From: Mesorhizobium ventifaucium
Lineage (GTDB): Bacteria > Pseudomonadota > Alphaproteobacteria > Rhizobiales > Rhizobiaceae
NCBI RefSeq assembly: GCF_935822925.1
Contig: NZ_CAKXZS010000023.1
Span: forward strand, 1-64,000
DNA: 64,000 nucleotides
Direction: 5' to 3'
This document shows positions 25,788 through 37,840 of this stretch, one piece after another. The position numbers and the translations under genes were made by a program. The notes under the pieces were generated by a model. That model was given only the letters and a program-made list of their open reading frames with translations. It did not search any database and was not told the origin of the DNA. Positions within the stretch are counted from its first letter, which is position 1; each line of letters starts with the position of its first letter.

Positions 25788-25942
25788 GGCTTGCGTTGAA
25801 GCCCAAGGCGGTGGCAATTTCAAGGCTTAAGAGTCTGATCAGATCCTGCTAGAGGCTCTCTGTGCGGCGCGCCGCGCCAATGCCCGAGCCGCCCGATGTC
25901 TGATGGTGCGCTTCAGCTCAAATTCCAAGGAGACTTGCGCCC

Positions 25943-26527
25943 ATGGCGTCGTCGATTATCGACTTTCTGCTGACCCGAAATTCCGCGCCGATCCCGGAGT
26001 TGAAGGAACCGGCACCCAGCGACGCTGACATCGCGACGATGATTGCCGCCGCCTCGCGGGTGCCGGACCACGGCCGGCTCGAGCCCTGGCGCTTCATCCT
26101 CTACCGGGGCGAGGCGCGCGTCGAGATCGGCAAGAAGCTGGCGGCACTTGCCGCACAGCGCGAAGGTCCGCTGCCGGAAGGCCGCCACAACCAGGAACTG
26201 GCGCGTTTTTCGCGCGCGCCGCTGGTGATCGGCGTGGTTTCGAGCCCGAAGGAAAACCCAAAAATCCCGCAATGGGAAATGTTCCTGTCCGGCGGCATGG
26301 CGGCGATGAACCTGATGCTATCAGCCAATGCGCTGGGCTATGGCACCAACATGATCAGCAACTGGTATTCCGACGTGCCGGAGGGCAGGGCGATCCTGGG
26401 GCTGGCGCCGCATGAGCGGGTCGTCGGCTTCATCCATATTGGCACCTACCAAGGGCCGGCGCCGGAGCGGCCGCGGCCGGATCCGGCAAAGCTCTATGCC
26501 GACTATGCAGGGCCTTGGGTGGGCTGA
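25943..26527 (+). CDS. nitroreductase family flavoprotein (YdjA-like)
   Basis: A 194-residue FMN-dependent oxidoreductase of the small nitroreductase type. It starts with LLTRNSAPIPELKEPAPSD and has ASRVPDHGRLEPWRFILYRG, GGMAAMNLMLSANALGYGTN and the C-terminal GFIHIGTYQGPAPERPRPD. An AAGGAGA site precedes ATG. The following flavin-reductase gene begins at the base after its stop, so both are co-translated. Confidence 0.88.
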   Translation: MASSIIDFLLTRNSAPIPELKEPAPSDADIATMIAAASRVPDHGRLEPWRFILYRGEARVEIGKKLAALAAQREGPLPEGRHNQELARFSRAPLVIGVVSSPKENPKIPQWEMFLSGGMAAMNLMLSANALGYGTNMISNWYSDVPEGRAILGLAPHERVVGFIHIGTYQGPAPERPRPDPAKLYADYAGPWVG

Positions 26528-27136
26528 ATGTTCTACGAGTCGTCTAAAGGTCACGGGCTGCCGCATGACCCGTCCAAGGCGATCGTGGCGCCACGGCCGA
26601 TCGGCTGGATATCGACGGTGAACAGGGCCGGCGAGGTCAATCTCGCCCCGTATTCCTTCTTCAATGCTTTTTCGACGCGGCCCTTCATCGTCTGGTTTTC
26701 GTCCGAAGGCGAGAAGGACAGCGCCACTTTCGCCGAAGAAACGGGCGAATTCGTCGCCAATCTCGTCAGCCGCGATCTCGCTGAAAAAATGGTCCGCACC
26801 GCGGTCGATGCGCCGCGCGGCGTCACCGAATTCGACTATGCCGATCTCGCCATGGCCCCGTCGCGGCTGGTTGCGCCGCCCCGCGTGGCGGCGGCGCCCG
26901 CGGCGCTTGAATGCCGGGTGACGGAGATCCTGCGGCCAAAGGCGTTGGACGGGACACTGACCAGCGCCATCGTCGTTGCCGGCGAAGTCGTCGGTGTGCA
27001 TATCGACGATGCCTTCCTGAAAGACGGCATCTTCGATATCGTCAGGGCGGGCAATGTCGGCCGTCTCGGCTATATGGATTATGCCAGCGTCAGCGAGATA
27101 TTCTCGATGCGCCGGCCTCATTGGGGAAAGGATTAG
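26528..27136 (+). CDS. flavin reductase family protein
   Basis: A 202-residue FMN-binding split-barrel protein of the DIM6/NTAB type. Motifs are DPSKAIVAPRPIGWISTVNR, NLAPYSFFNAFSTRPFIVWF and ALECRVTEILRP. The start codon abuts the nitroreductase stop (TGA then ATG). The two probably work as one flavin redox pair, but the substrate is unknown. Confidence 0.85.
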   Translation: MFYESSKGHGLPHDPSKAIVAPRPIGWISTVNRAGEVNLAPYSFFNAFSTRPFIVWFSSEGEKDSATFAEETGEFVANLVSRDLAEKMVRTAVDAPRGVTEFDYADLAMAPSRLVAPPRVAAAPAALECRVTEILRPKALDGTLTSAIVVAGEVVGVHIDDAFLKDGIFDIVRAGNVGRLGYMDYASVSEIFSMRRPHWGKD

Positions 27137-27149
27137 GGCTGGGGAAGGA

Positions 27150-28031
27150 TCAGGCCGAAATCCCCGCCGCCCTGGCGCGTGCCAGAAGCCGCTCGGCAAG
27201 CCGCAGATGCGGCCGGTCGTACATCTTGCCGCCGATGCCGACGACGCCGGGATTTCCAGCCGCCTCGAATGCCTGGACGATCGCCAATGAGTGTTTCACC
27301 GCCTCGGTCGACGGCGTGAAGGCAGCGTTGATGACCGGCACTTGCGCCGGATGGATCGCCATCTTGCCGGTGAAGCCGTCGCGCTCGGCCTCGGCGCATT
27401 CCGCCGCGAAGCCGGCCATGTCGCGAAAATCCGGGAAAACCGTGTCGATCGCCACGACTTCCGCGGTACCAGCGGCGAGGATGGTCATGGTGCGGGCGAA
27501 GCGGAACACATCGGTGTAGCGGCCATTCTCGCCGCGGGCCGTGCGCGCACCGATTGCTGCCGATAGATCTTCCGCACCCCAGGTCACGCCGACAAGCCGC
27601 GCACTTGCGTTGGCGTAGGTCGCAGCCGCCAGCACGCCTGCAGCTGTTTCGGTGATGATCGGCAGAATTTTTAACGCACCATCCGGCACCCCGCTTTCGG
27701 CCTCGTGCACCCTGAGCTTGGCCGAGAGCTGCTGGACATCCTGTCCGCTGTTCGCCTTCGGCAGCATGATGCCGTCGGGTTTCACTGGCACGAGTGCCGC
27801 CAGATCGTCATCCGCCAGGCCGGTCGAGAGATCGTTGATGCGGACATAGATCGCGGACTTGGTCTGATGCCTGTGTCCGGCGATAAAGCGTGCGGCGATA
27901 TCGCGTGCCAAGGTTTTGTTTTGTGGCGCGACCGAATCCTCGAGATCGACGATGACAACGTCGGCGCCCGGGCCAAACGCCTTGTCCAGCTTCTTTTCCG
28001 AATCGCCGGGAACGAACAGCAGCGAGCGCAT
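27150..28031 (-). CDS. CitE-like CoA ester lyase
   Basis: A 293-residue HpcH/HpaI aldolase or citrate-lyase-beta family protein. It starts MRSLLFVPGDSEKKLDKAFG with DVVIVDLEDSVAPQNK, has the acidic metal site in LPIITETAAGVL and WGAEDLSAAIGA, and ends with GFTGKMAIHPAQVPVINAAF. Related enzymes cleave malyl-CoA, beta-methylmalyl-CoA or citramalyl-CoA. The adjacent MaoC hydratase (3-bp gap) supports a linked hydration and lyase step; the exact substrate is inference. Confidence 0.85.
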   Translation of the reverse strand: MRSLLFVPGDSEKKLDKAFGPGADVVIVDLEDSVAPQNKTLARDIAARFIAGHRHQTKSAIYVRINDLSTGLADDDLAALVPVKPDGIMLPKANSGQDVQQLSAKLRVHEAESGVPDGALKILPIITETAAGVLAAATYANASARLVGVTWGAEDLSAAIGARTARGENGRYTDVFRFARTMTILAAGTAEVVAIDTVFPDFRDMAGFAAECAEAERDGFTGKMAIHPAQVPVINAAFTPSTEAVKHSLAIVQAFEAAGNPGVVGIGGKMYDRPHLRLAERLLARARAAGISA

Positions 28032-28034
28032 CGG

Positions 28035-28487
28035 TCAGGCCGCCTTCTTCATCATCATCGCCTGCCTCGTGCATTTGGCGACGAGCATGTCGTCCTGGTT
28101 GTAGGCGCGGTGCTCGAATTCGACGATGCCGCGGTCCGGCTTTGATCTGGAGTTGCGCACCGACACCACCGTCGTCTCGACGCGGATGGTGTCGCCGTGG
28201 AAGACCGGATGCGGAAACACCGTCTCCTTCATGCCGAGATTGGCGATGGTGGTGCCGACGGTGATGTCGTTCACCGAAATACCGATCATCAGGCCCAGCG
28301 TGAACAGCGAATTGACCAGCGGCTTGCCCCATTCGCTTTTGGCGGCGAAGTCGAAATCGATGTGCAGCGGCTGCGGGTTCAGCGTCATTACCGAAAACAG
28401 CATGTTGTCGCTTTCAGTGACGGTTTTCCGCAGCGTGTGCCGGAAGACATGACCGACGACGAACTCTTCCAGATAAAGCCCGGCCAT
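28035..28487 (-). CDS. MaoC family dehydratase
   Basis: A 150-residue hot-dog-fold (R)-specific enoyl-CoA hydratase-like protein. It contains TLNPQPLHIDFDFAAKSEWG (hydratase motif with Asn and His), LVNSLFTLGLMIGISVNDIT and FPHPVFHGDTIRVETTVVSV. ATG 28487 follows GAGGAGAT. It is upstream of the CitE-like gene and almost contiguous with it, suggesting sequential action on one branched or C4-C5 acyl-CoA. It is too short to be the double-domain mesaconyl-CoA hydratase. Confidence 0.88.
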   Translation of the reverse strand: MAGLYLEEFVVGHVFRHTLRKTVTESDNMLFSVMTLNPQPLHIDFDFAAKSEWGKPLVNSLFTLGLMIGISVNDITVGTTIANLGMKETVFPHPVFHGDTIRVETTVVSVRNSRSKPDRGIVEFEHRAYNQDDMLVAKCTRQAMMMKKAA

Positions 28488-28643
28488 GGTCGATCTCCTC
28501 CGGTGCCGCATCGCCTCGAAAATCGGAATCGATTTTTGGAAAGCACGATGCGAAGATTCAAAGTATTAGCGTGCTTTGTGCGTCCGAAAGCGCGCACGTC
28601 GCTCTGGGGTTGATAGGCGCTGCATACCGCGCTCGCAAGCAAG

Positions 28644-28693
28644 TTAACAAACAGGGGCCAGTTAACAAACATGGTGAACCGTTCGTAAACCAT
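28644..28693 (+). promoter_or_regulatory. paired TTAAC boxes upstream of the DUF2336 gene
   Basis: TTAACAAAC occurs at 28644-28652 and again at 28662-28670, and TAAACCAT at 28686-28693. These resemble CtrA half-sites (TTAACCAT); the two exact copies are 18 bp apart, not the classical TTAA-N7-TTAA spacing. They lie 60-110 bp before the start of the DUF2336 gene. Confidence 0.4.
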
Positions 28694-28753
28694 TTCTGCC
28701 TACGGTCTTCACTGGGGCGGGAACGAACTCGGGCTAGGGGCGTAGCGGGCGGC

Positions 28754-29875
28754 ATGGTTGTTTCGCATTTCCTGAAATGGATCCACACGGCAAGGGTCTC
28801 TGAGCGCGCCGCGGCAGCAAGCGCATTGGCTCGCGCCTACATCAATGCCGAGCTGCCTTTTGAGGATCGCTGCGCGGCGGAGGCGGCGCTGACGCTGCTG
28901 CTCGACGATGCTTCGTCGAAAGTGCGGCTGGCGATTGCAGAAGCGTTGTCGACGAGCCATCACGCGCCGCTGCAGATCATCAGCGCGCTGGCGTCCGATC
29001 AACCGGAAGTTGCAAGCCTGGTGCTGGCACGCTCGCCGATGCTCACCGATGCCGATCTGATCGACCGCGTTGCCGGCGGCCAGAAGGCGATCCAGAAACT
29101 GATCGCCGATCGTCCGCGCGTCTCCATGAAGGTCGCCGCGGCGATCGCCGAAATCGGCGAGCCGGAAGCCTGCGCCACGCTTCTCGCCAACAACGGCGCC
29201 GACATCGCTTCGCTCAGCTTCCGCCGTATCGCCGAACGCCATGGCCATCTGCCCTCGGTGCGCGAAGCGCTGATATCGGATGCGCGCCTGCCCGCCGACT
29301 GCCGGCATATGCTGCTGATAAAACTTGGTGAAACGCTCAAAGGTTCGCCGCTGGTGCTGGCGCTGATGGGCCGTGCCAGAACCGAGCGCGTCATGCGCGA
29401 CGCCTGCGTCAAAGCTTCCATGACGCTGATCGAAGGCACGCGCCAGGAAGAACATGCGGCGCTCATCGAGCACCTGCGCCTGCGCGGCGACCTGACCGCA
29501 AGCTTCATCATTCGCACCATCGCGCACGGCAAGGTCGATTTCTTCGGCTCGGCGCTGGTCGCGCTCAGCCAGCAATCCGAACAACGGGTGAGGGCGCTGC
29601 TGGCCGGCGGGCACGACGTGGCGCTGCAGGCGCTGCTCCGCAGCGCCGGCCTTGCCGCGGCCACGCACGCCATCATCCTGCGCGCGCTAAAGATCTGGCG
29701 CGAGGTCGCCAATGGCAAGCGCCTCGCCGGCGTCCAGGAAGTCAGCTGGCTGATGCTGAAGGAATTGGGCGGGCAGTCCGCCGAAGGCGATCTCGCCGGA
29801 TTGGTCAAATCGATCCACCTCGAGGCGCTGCGCGAAAACGCGCGCGGCCATGCGCTGGCGATCGCGGCGGCTTAG
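28754..29875 (+). CDS. DUF2336 domain-containing protein
   Basis: A 373-residue alpha-helical repeat protein of the DUF2336 family, common in alphaproteobacteria. It begins MVVSHFLKWIHTARVSERAA and has repeated helical pairs of HEAT type, e.g. CAAEAALTLLLDDASSKVRL, AEALSTSHHAPLQIISAL and QRVRALLAGGHDVALQALL. It has no catalytic motif or membrane segment. Its role is unknown; the upstream TTAAC boxes hint at cell-cycle control, which is inference. Confidence 0.85.
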   Translation: MVVSHFLKWIHTARVSERAAAASALARAYINAELPFEDRCAAEAALTLLLDDASSKVRLAIAEALSTSHHAPLQIISALASDQPEVASLVLARSPMLTDADLIDRVAGGQKAIQKLIADRPRVSMKVAAAIAEIGEPEACATLLANNGADIASLSFRRIAERHGHLPSVREALISDARLPADCRHMLLIKLGETLKGSPLVLALMGRARTERVMRDACVKASMTLIEGTRQEEHAALIEHLRLRGDLTASFIIRTIAHGKVDFFGSALVALSQQSEQRVRALLAGGHDVALQALLRSAGLAAATHAIILRALKIWREVANGKRLAGVQEVSWLMLKELGGQSAEGDLAGLVKSIHLEALRENARGHALAIAAA

Positions 29876-29931
29876 ACCTTATCCTTCACGAAAGAAATCC
29901 GGGAACTCCGCATTCACGCTAGCTGGTTAGC

Positions 29932-31983
29932 TCAGATGTCCAGCACTTCCGTCTCGGCGAATTCCGCGCGTTCCTGGATGAAGCGGAAGCGGGCTTCCGG
30001 CTTGGTGCCCATCAGCGCGTCGACCGCATCCTTGGTCGCCGCCTCGGCGTCGATCACGTCGACCCTGAGCAGTGTGCGCTTTCTCGGGTCCATGGTGGTT
30101 TCCTTGAGCTGGGCGGCCATCATTTCGCCCAACCCCTTGAAGCGGCCGATTTCGACCTTGCCGCGCCCGTTGAACTCGGTGCGCAGCAGTTCGTCCTTAT
30201 GCGCATCGTCGCGGGCATAGGCGACCTTGCCGCCTTGGCGGATCGAGTAAAGCGGCGGCACCGCCAGATAGAGATGGCCGTCGCGGACCAGGCTCGGCAT
30301 CTCCTGATAGAAGAAGGTGATCAGCAGCGAAGCGATGTGGGCGCCGTCGACGTCGGCGTCGGTCATGATGATAACCCGGTCGTAGCGCAGATCCTGATCG
30401 CGGTATTTTGACCGCGTGCCACAGCCCAGCGCCTGGATCAGGTCGGAAATCTGCTGGTTGCCGGCAAGTTTGTCGTTGCCGGCGCTGGCGACGTTGAGAA
30501 TCTTTCCGCGCAGCGGGAGCACTGCCTGGCTGGCGCGGTCGCGTGCCTGTTTTGCCGAGCCGCCAGCCGAATCGCCCTCGACGATGAAGAGCTCGGCGCC
30601 GGCCGCGGCATTCTGCGTGCAGTCGGCGAGCTTGCCGGGCAGCCGCAGCTTGCGCACCGCGCTCTTGCGCGAGACTTCCTTTTCCTGGCGGCGGCGCACC
30701 CGCTCGTCAGCACGCGCGATCACCCATTCGAGCAGCTTCGAAGCTTCCTGCGGGTTGTCGGCCAGCCAGTGATCGAAGGGATCGCGGATCGCGGCCTCGA
30801 CGATCCTGATCGCCTCGATCGTCGCCAGCCGGTCCTTGGTCTGGCCGACGAATTCCGGCTCGCGGATGAACACCGACAGCATGCCCGCCGCCGAGATCAT
30901 GACGTCTTCCGAGGTGACGATCGAAGCACGTTTGTTGCCGACCAGCTCGGCATAGGCGCGCAGGCCGCGCGTCAAGACGTTGCGGAAGCCGGCTTCATGG
31001 GTGCCGCCTTCGCCGGTCGGAATGGTGTTGCAGTAGGAATTGAGAAATCCGTCGCCGCCGAACCAGGTCACCGCCCATTCGAGCGAGCCGTGGCCGCCTT
31101 GCCTGTCGCTCTTGCCGGCAAAGATTTCGCGGGTGACCTGGAATTCGTCACCGAGCGAGGCCTTCAGATAATCCTTGAGGCCACCGGGAAAATGGAACTC
31201 GGCCTTGGCCGGCGTCGTGTCCTTCTCCTTGATCAGCGACGGGTCGCAGGTCCAGCGGATCTCGACGCCTCCGAACAGATAGGCTTTCGAGCGGGTCATG
31301 CGGTAGAGCCGCGCTGGCTCGAACGCCGCCCCCTTGCCGAAGATCTGCTCGTCGGGATGGAAGCGTATCCTGGTACCGCGCCGGTTATGCACCTCGCCGA
31401 GCTGCTCCAGGCCGGTCACCGGAACACCGCGCGAAAAGCGCTGGCGATAGAGCTGGCGGCCGCGCGCGACCTCGACCTCGAGATGGTCCGACAGCGCGTT
31501 GACGACGGAGACGCCGACGCCGTGCAGGCCGCCCGAGGTCTCGTAGACCTTGCTGTCGAATTTGCCGCCCGAATGCAGCGTCGTCATGATGACTTCGAGC
31601 GCCGGCTTCTTGAATTTCGGATGCGGATCGACCGGAATGCCGCGGCCATTGTCGGCCACCGCCAGATATCCGTCGGCCGAAAGCTCGACATCGATGAAAG
31701 TCGCGTGGCCGGCGACCGCCTCGTCCATCGAATTGTCGATGACCTCGGCGAACAAATGGTGCATCGCCTTGTCGTCGGTACCACCGATATACATGCCGGG
31801 CCGCCGCCGCACCGGCTCCAGCCCTTCCAGAACCTCGATGTCGGCTGCACTGTAGCTCTCGCTGCCGTCGCGGGATGGCGGGCGCTTCGCCGCTTGCACC
31901 AGCGGGTCGGCCGGGCGCGCGGTGGCGCGAACCGGTTGCGGTCGCTTGTCCAAATTGCCGAAAAGATCGTTGCTGTCGTCCAT
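29932..31983 (-). CDS. parE: DNA topoisomerase IV subunit B
   Basis: A 683-residue ATPase subunit of topoisomerase IV, which decatenates daughter chromosomes with ParC. It has a GHKL ATP-binding domain (EVIDNSMDEAVAGH, GRGIPVD, GGLHGVGVSVVNAL), a transducer domain and a TOPRIM domain (EGDSAGGSAKQARDRASQAV, metal site MTDADVDGAHI). The N-terminal Arg/Pro-rich extension (about 40 residues) is typical of rhizobial ParE. No parC is present nearby. Confidence 0.95.
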   Translation of the reverse strand: MDDSNDLFGNLDKRPQPVRATARPADPLVQAAKRPPSRDGSESYSAADIEVLEGLEPVRRRPGMYIGGTDDKAMHHLFAEVIDNSMDEAVAGHATFIDVELSADGYLAVADNGRGIPVDPHPKFKKPALEVIMTTLHSGGKFDSKVYETSGGLHGVGVSVVNALSDHLEVEVARGRQLYRQRFSRGVPVTGLEQLGEVHNRRGTRIRFHPDEQIFGKGAAFEPARLYRMTRSKAYLFGGVEIRWTCDPSLIKEKDTTPAKAEFHFPGGLKDYLKASLGDEFQVTREIFAGKSDRQGGHGSLEWAVTWFGGDGFLNSYCNTIPTGEGGTHEAGFRNVLTRGLRAYAELVGNKRASIVTSEDVMISAAGMLSVFIREPEFVGQTKDRLATIEAIRIVEAAIRDPFDHWLADNPQEASKLLEWVIARADERVRRRQEKEVSRKSAVRKLRLPGKLADCTQNAAAGAELFIVEGDSAGGSAKQARDRASQAVLPLRGKILNVASAGNDKLAGNQQISDLIQALGCGTRSKYRDQDLRYDRVIIMTDADVDGAHIASLLITFFYQEMPSLVRDGHLYLAVPPLYSIRQGGKVAYARDDAHKDELLRTEFNGRGKVEIGRFKGLGEMMAAQLKETTMDPRKRTLLRVDVIDAEAATKDAVDALMGTKPEARFRFIQERAEFAETEVLDI

Positions 31984-32219
31984 GCCGGTCCTGGATTGCG
32001 ATGCTGCGAATCACCACCCGATACTGCCACGCTTTTTGCGGGCAGGCGACGGAGGTTCCTGTTACGTTCGACGATGGAGCCTCTTACCGCAAAACCATCC
32101 GGCAACCAAGCGGCGTAAATGGGTCGAAACTCCGGCCTTCAGGGGTTTGCCGCATCGTGCCACCCTCATTGCGTGTGCGCGGGAAATGAAGGGGCAGTCT
32201 GCCTCGCAGTCGGCTGGTT

Positions 32220-35030
<2,811 letters not shown>

Positions 35031-35048
35031 CTTCCTGGTCCTGCTCTC

Positions 35049-35417
35049 TCAACCAATATGGGCTTTGTAGGCGGTCTCATCCAGGAGACCTTCGAGTTGG
35101 CTTTCATCGGCCAGCTTCATCTTCCACAGCCAGCCGTCGCCGGTCGCCGCCGAATTGACCAGGGAGGGATCAGACGAAAGCGCGGTGTTGGCCTCGGTGA
35201 TCTCGCCGTCGACCGGTGCATAGACGTCCGATGCCGCCTTGACCGATTCGACCACGACGGCCGTGTCGCCCTTGGCCAGCTTTTTCCCAAGCTCCGGCAA
35301 TTCGACGAAGACGAGATCGCCGAGCTGTTCCTGCGCGTAGTCGGTGATGCCGACGGTGGCGATACCGCCTTCGACGCGGAGCCATTCGTGATCTTCGGTG
35401 AAATAGGTCTTTGCCAT
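35049..35417 (-). CDS. gcvH: glycine cleavage system H protein
   Basis: A 122-residue lipoyl carrier that shuttles the aminomethyl intermediate between GcvP, GcvT and lipoamide dehydrogenase. It starts MAKTYFTEDHEWLRVEGGIA and carries the lipoyl-lysine motif VVVESVKAASDVYAPVDGEI. I took ATG 35417; the longer frame runs into gcvT. It is 5 bp after gcvT. Confidence 0.96.
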   Translation of the reverse strand: MAKTYFTEDHEWLRVEGGIATVGITDYAQEQLGDLVFVELPELGKKLAKGDTAVVVESVKAASDVYAPVDGEITEANTALSSDPSLVNSAATGDGWLWKMKLADESQLEGLLDETAYKAHIG

Positions 35418-35422
35418 GAAGT

Positions 35423-36541
35423 TCATCCTTTGCGGTAGCGATGAGGCGTGAAGGGCAGGGGATTGATATCGACCGGTATTTTGGTCCCGCGAACGTCGGC
35501 GAAGAGTTCTGCGCCAGGTTTGGCCAGCGACGCCTGGACGTAGCCCATGGCGACCGGATGGGCGGCCGAGGGGCCGAAGCCGCCGGAGGTGACGTGGCCG
35601 GCGGGATTGCCGTCGGCATCGAAAAGGGCTGCACCCGCGCGCACCGGCTGGCGGCCTTCCGGCTTCAGGCCGACGCGTTTCTGCGCCGGGCCGCGCTCCA
35701 GGATCGCACGCAATGCGTCGGCGCCGATGAAGGCGCCAGAGGCGCGAACCTCCTTCGGGATCGCCCACATCAGCCCGGCGCTGGCCGGGTCGATCTCAGG
35801 CGTGATGTCCAGTCCGTGCAGGCACAACCCTGCTTCGAGCCGCAGGCTGTCACGGGCGGCCAGGCCAACCCACATCACGCGCTCGTCCTCGATCAATTTG
35901 GCGACGAGATTTCGCGCGCCCGCTTCCGGCAGGCCGATCTCGAAACCGTCTTCACCGGTATAGCCCGAGCGGCTCATGAACCAGTTTTCGCGCGGCTCGA
36001 AGCCGTGCATGAACAGCAGCGATCCGGTTTCGATGCCGGCGCGCGACAGGGCGGCCCAGGCTTCGGGGCCCTGGATCGCCAGGAAGACGCGGTCGAGTGC
36101 TTCAATCTTGGCGTCAAACTCCCCGTTGGCATCAAAATCCAGGGCAAGCTGACGAAGGTGTTTTTCGTCGGCTTCAGCATTGCCGGCATTGGCGACGACC
36201 AAGAAGCGTTGCCGGCCGAGCCTAGTGACGATCAGATCGTCGATGATGCCGGCGGCTTCATTGAGAAAGAACGTGTATTTGGACTGGGAAATCTCAAGCG
36301 CGCCGGCGTCGAACGGGCAGGCACGATTGAGCAGCGCTTCAGCGCCCGAGCCACTGATCTCGAACAGCTTCATGTGTGAGATGTCGAACAAGCCGGCATG
36401 TTCGCGGGTATGAAGGTGCTCCTTCATCACGCCGGCCGGATAGGTGAGCGGCATCGACCAGCCGGCGAACGCGCCAAAGCGCGCACCGGCGGCCACGTGC
36501 AGGTCTTCGAGGGGAAGGTGTTTGGTGTCGTCGCCCGTCAT
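35423..36541 (-). CDS. gcvT: aminomethyltransferase, glycine cleavage T protein
   Basis: A 372-residue tetrahydrofolate-dependent enzyme that releases ammonia and forms 5,10-methylene-THF. It has GAFAGWSMPLTYPAGVMKEH, AGLFDISHMKLFEISG and GYTGEDGFEIGLPE, with the C-terminal barrel (GHVTSGGFGPSAAHPVAMGY). ATG 36541 (MTGDDTKHLPLED) was chosen; frames extended to 36811 would translate the riboswitch. It is the first gene of the operon. Confidence 0.95.
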   Translation of the reverse strand: MTGDDTKHLPLEDLHVAAGARFGAFAGWSMPLTYPAGVMKEHLHTREHAGLFDISHMKLFEISGSGAEALLNRACPFDAGALEISQSKYTFFLNEAAGIIDDLIVTRLGRQRFLVVANAGNAEADEKHLRQLALDFDANGEFDAKIEALDRVFLAIQGPEAWAALSRAGIETGSLLFMHGFEPRENWFMSRSGYTGEDGFEIGLPEAGARNLVAKLIEDERVMWVGLAARDSLRLEAGLCLHGLDITPEIDPASAGLMWAIPKEVRASGAFIGADALRAILERGPAQKRVGLKPEGRQPVRAGAALFDADGNPAGHVTSGGFGPSAAHPVAMGYVQASLAKPGAELFADVRGTKIPVDINPLPFTPHRYRKG

Positions 36542-36591
36542 GTCGTCTCCAGAGTCGCACGCAATCGGCCGCGAATGGCGACCAGTCCGTG

Positions 36592-36772
36592 CCCCTCTGT
36601 CTGAAGCCTGAGAGACTCGCGCCCCGTAACTCTGTCGGCAGCGCTTACACCTTCGGCGCGGGGCGAATAAAAACCCCGACTTTCCAGAGTGTCTTTCCCG
36701 TCTACGGTTCTTTTTGCCTGAGAGATTTCGGGCGATTTCCCCTTCGGCGGCAGCTCTCGCTGCTCTCTCCCG
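36592..36772 (-). promoter_or_regulatory. tandem glycine riboswitch
   Basis: On the minus strand two aptamer-like cores lie in series upstream of gcvT. The first has GAGAGC...GCCGCCGAAGGGG and AATCTCTCAGGC. The second has GCGCCGAAGGTGTAAGC and GAGTCTCTCAGGC. The repeated CTCTCAGGC and GCCGAAGG blocks are the hallmark of cooperative glycine riboswitches, which usually switch on gcvTHP when glycine is high. No separate expression platform could be drawn with confidence. Confidence 0.92.
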
Positions 36773-36841
36773 CAAACAGGTAGGACTCGATTCGAGCCCT
36801 CGACTCGTCATCCATAGCCTGTCGGCGACACCTTGTCACCT

Positions 36842-37035
36842 GCCAGCGACGGCGCAATCTTGCCTTCTCCCCTTGTGGGCCCGAAAGGCGGGCGAGGCCC
36901 GTGACTCGCCCCGGGCGGTGGATCGGCGCGCAGCGCCGAGACGGTTGAGGGGAAGGATCGCCGTCGGTGCTAAGCTGGAGCACCCCTCATCCGACCGAGC
37001 TTCGCTCGGCCACCTTCTCCCACAAGGGGAGAAGG
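36842..37035. repeat. palindromic mosaic intergenic repeat
   Basis: A non-coding block bounded by an exact 17-bp inverted repeat, CCTTCTCCCCTTGTGGG (36863-36879) and its complement (37019-37035), with an inner GCGACGGCG/CGCCGTCG pair and a TCATCCGACCGAGCTTCGCT hairpin. This is the style of the rhizobial intergenic mosaic elements. It fills the gap between the riboswitch and the molybdopterin gene. Confidence 0.7.
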
Positions 37036-37050
37036 GATAGCCGGTTTCGA

Positions 37051-37839
37051 TCAGATGCCGCCGTACCAGTCGTAGCCATTGTCCTCCCAGTAGCCGCCTC
37101 TGCCGCCGCCGATAGCGGCGAAACTGTCGACCAATTCGATCCGGCGGAGATACTTTGGCATCTTGTAGCCGATCTGGCGCTCGACGCGGACGCGCAGCGG
37201 CGCGCCGTTCTCGACCGGCAGCGGCTTGCCGTTCAGGCCATAGGCAAGGATCGTCTGCGGGTGACGGGCATCGATCAGGTCGATCGAGCCGTAATATTTG
37301 ATGTCGCCGGACAGGCTGCGGTCGATCGTGTCGAGGCAATGGAACATGACGTAGCGCGCCTGCGGCTTGACCACCGCCTGATCAAGCACCAGCGACAGCG
37401 GCGTGCCGGTCCATTTGGCGATGCAACTCCAGCCTTCGACGCAGTCGTGGCGGGTGATCTGGGTGCGGCTTGGCATGTTCATCAATTGCTCACGGGTCAG
37501 CGACAGCGGCTTTTCGACAAGGCCAGAGATCTCGAGGCGCCAGTCAGCGAAATCGTTGGCGAGCAGGCCCTTGTAGACATCGTCGTCCGGCGCGGTGACG
37601 CCGTTCGGCCGCTGCGGCTGGCGAATGTCGGCCTCGGTGAATTCCGGCGCCAGCGAATCGCCGGCGAGCAGCCGCTGCGCGCGCCAGGTCAGGCCGTTGG
37701 CGCCTTCAAGGAAACTGCGCAGGCCGTCGCCGACGCCAAGCTGGCTGTCGAAGGCATCGCAACCCGACAGCATGATGCCGGAGATGCCTAGGCTGGCCGA
37801 GGTCAGGAACTTTCTGCGGCTGATCACAAACTTAGGCAT
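37051..37839 (-). CDS. molybdopterin-dependent oxidoreductase (sulfite oxidase family)
   Basis: A 262-residue exported oxidoreductase. The N-terminus has a twin-arginine-like signal (ISRRKFLTSASLGISGIMLS) followed by a lipobox-like LSGC. The Mo-cofactor domain has the ligand cysteine in TRHDCVEGWSCIAKWTG and DTIDRSLSGDIKYYGSIDL, and ends with GYKMPKYLRRIELVD. It resembles MsrP/YedY-type proteins, but its partner is a b561-type cytochrome rather than MsrQ. It starts one base after the cytochrome stop codon. The substrate is unknown. Confidence 0.82.
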   Translation of the reverse strand: MPKFVISRRKFLTSASLGISGIMLSGCDAFDSQLGVGDGLRSFLEGANGLTWRAQRLLAGDSLAPEFTEADIRQPQRPNGVTAPDDDVYKGLLANDFADWRLEISGLVEKPLSLTREQLMNMPSRTQITRHDCVEGWSCIAKWTGTPLSLVLDQAVVKPQARYVMFHCLDTIDRSLSGDIKYYGSIDLIDARHPQTILAYGLNGKPLPVENGAPLRVRVERQIGYKMPKYLRRIELVDSFAAIGGGRGGYWEDNGYDWYGGI

Positions 37840-37840
37840 C

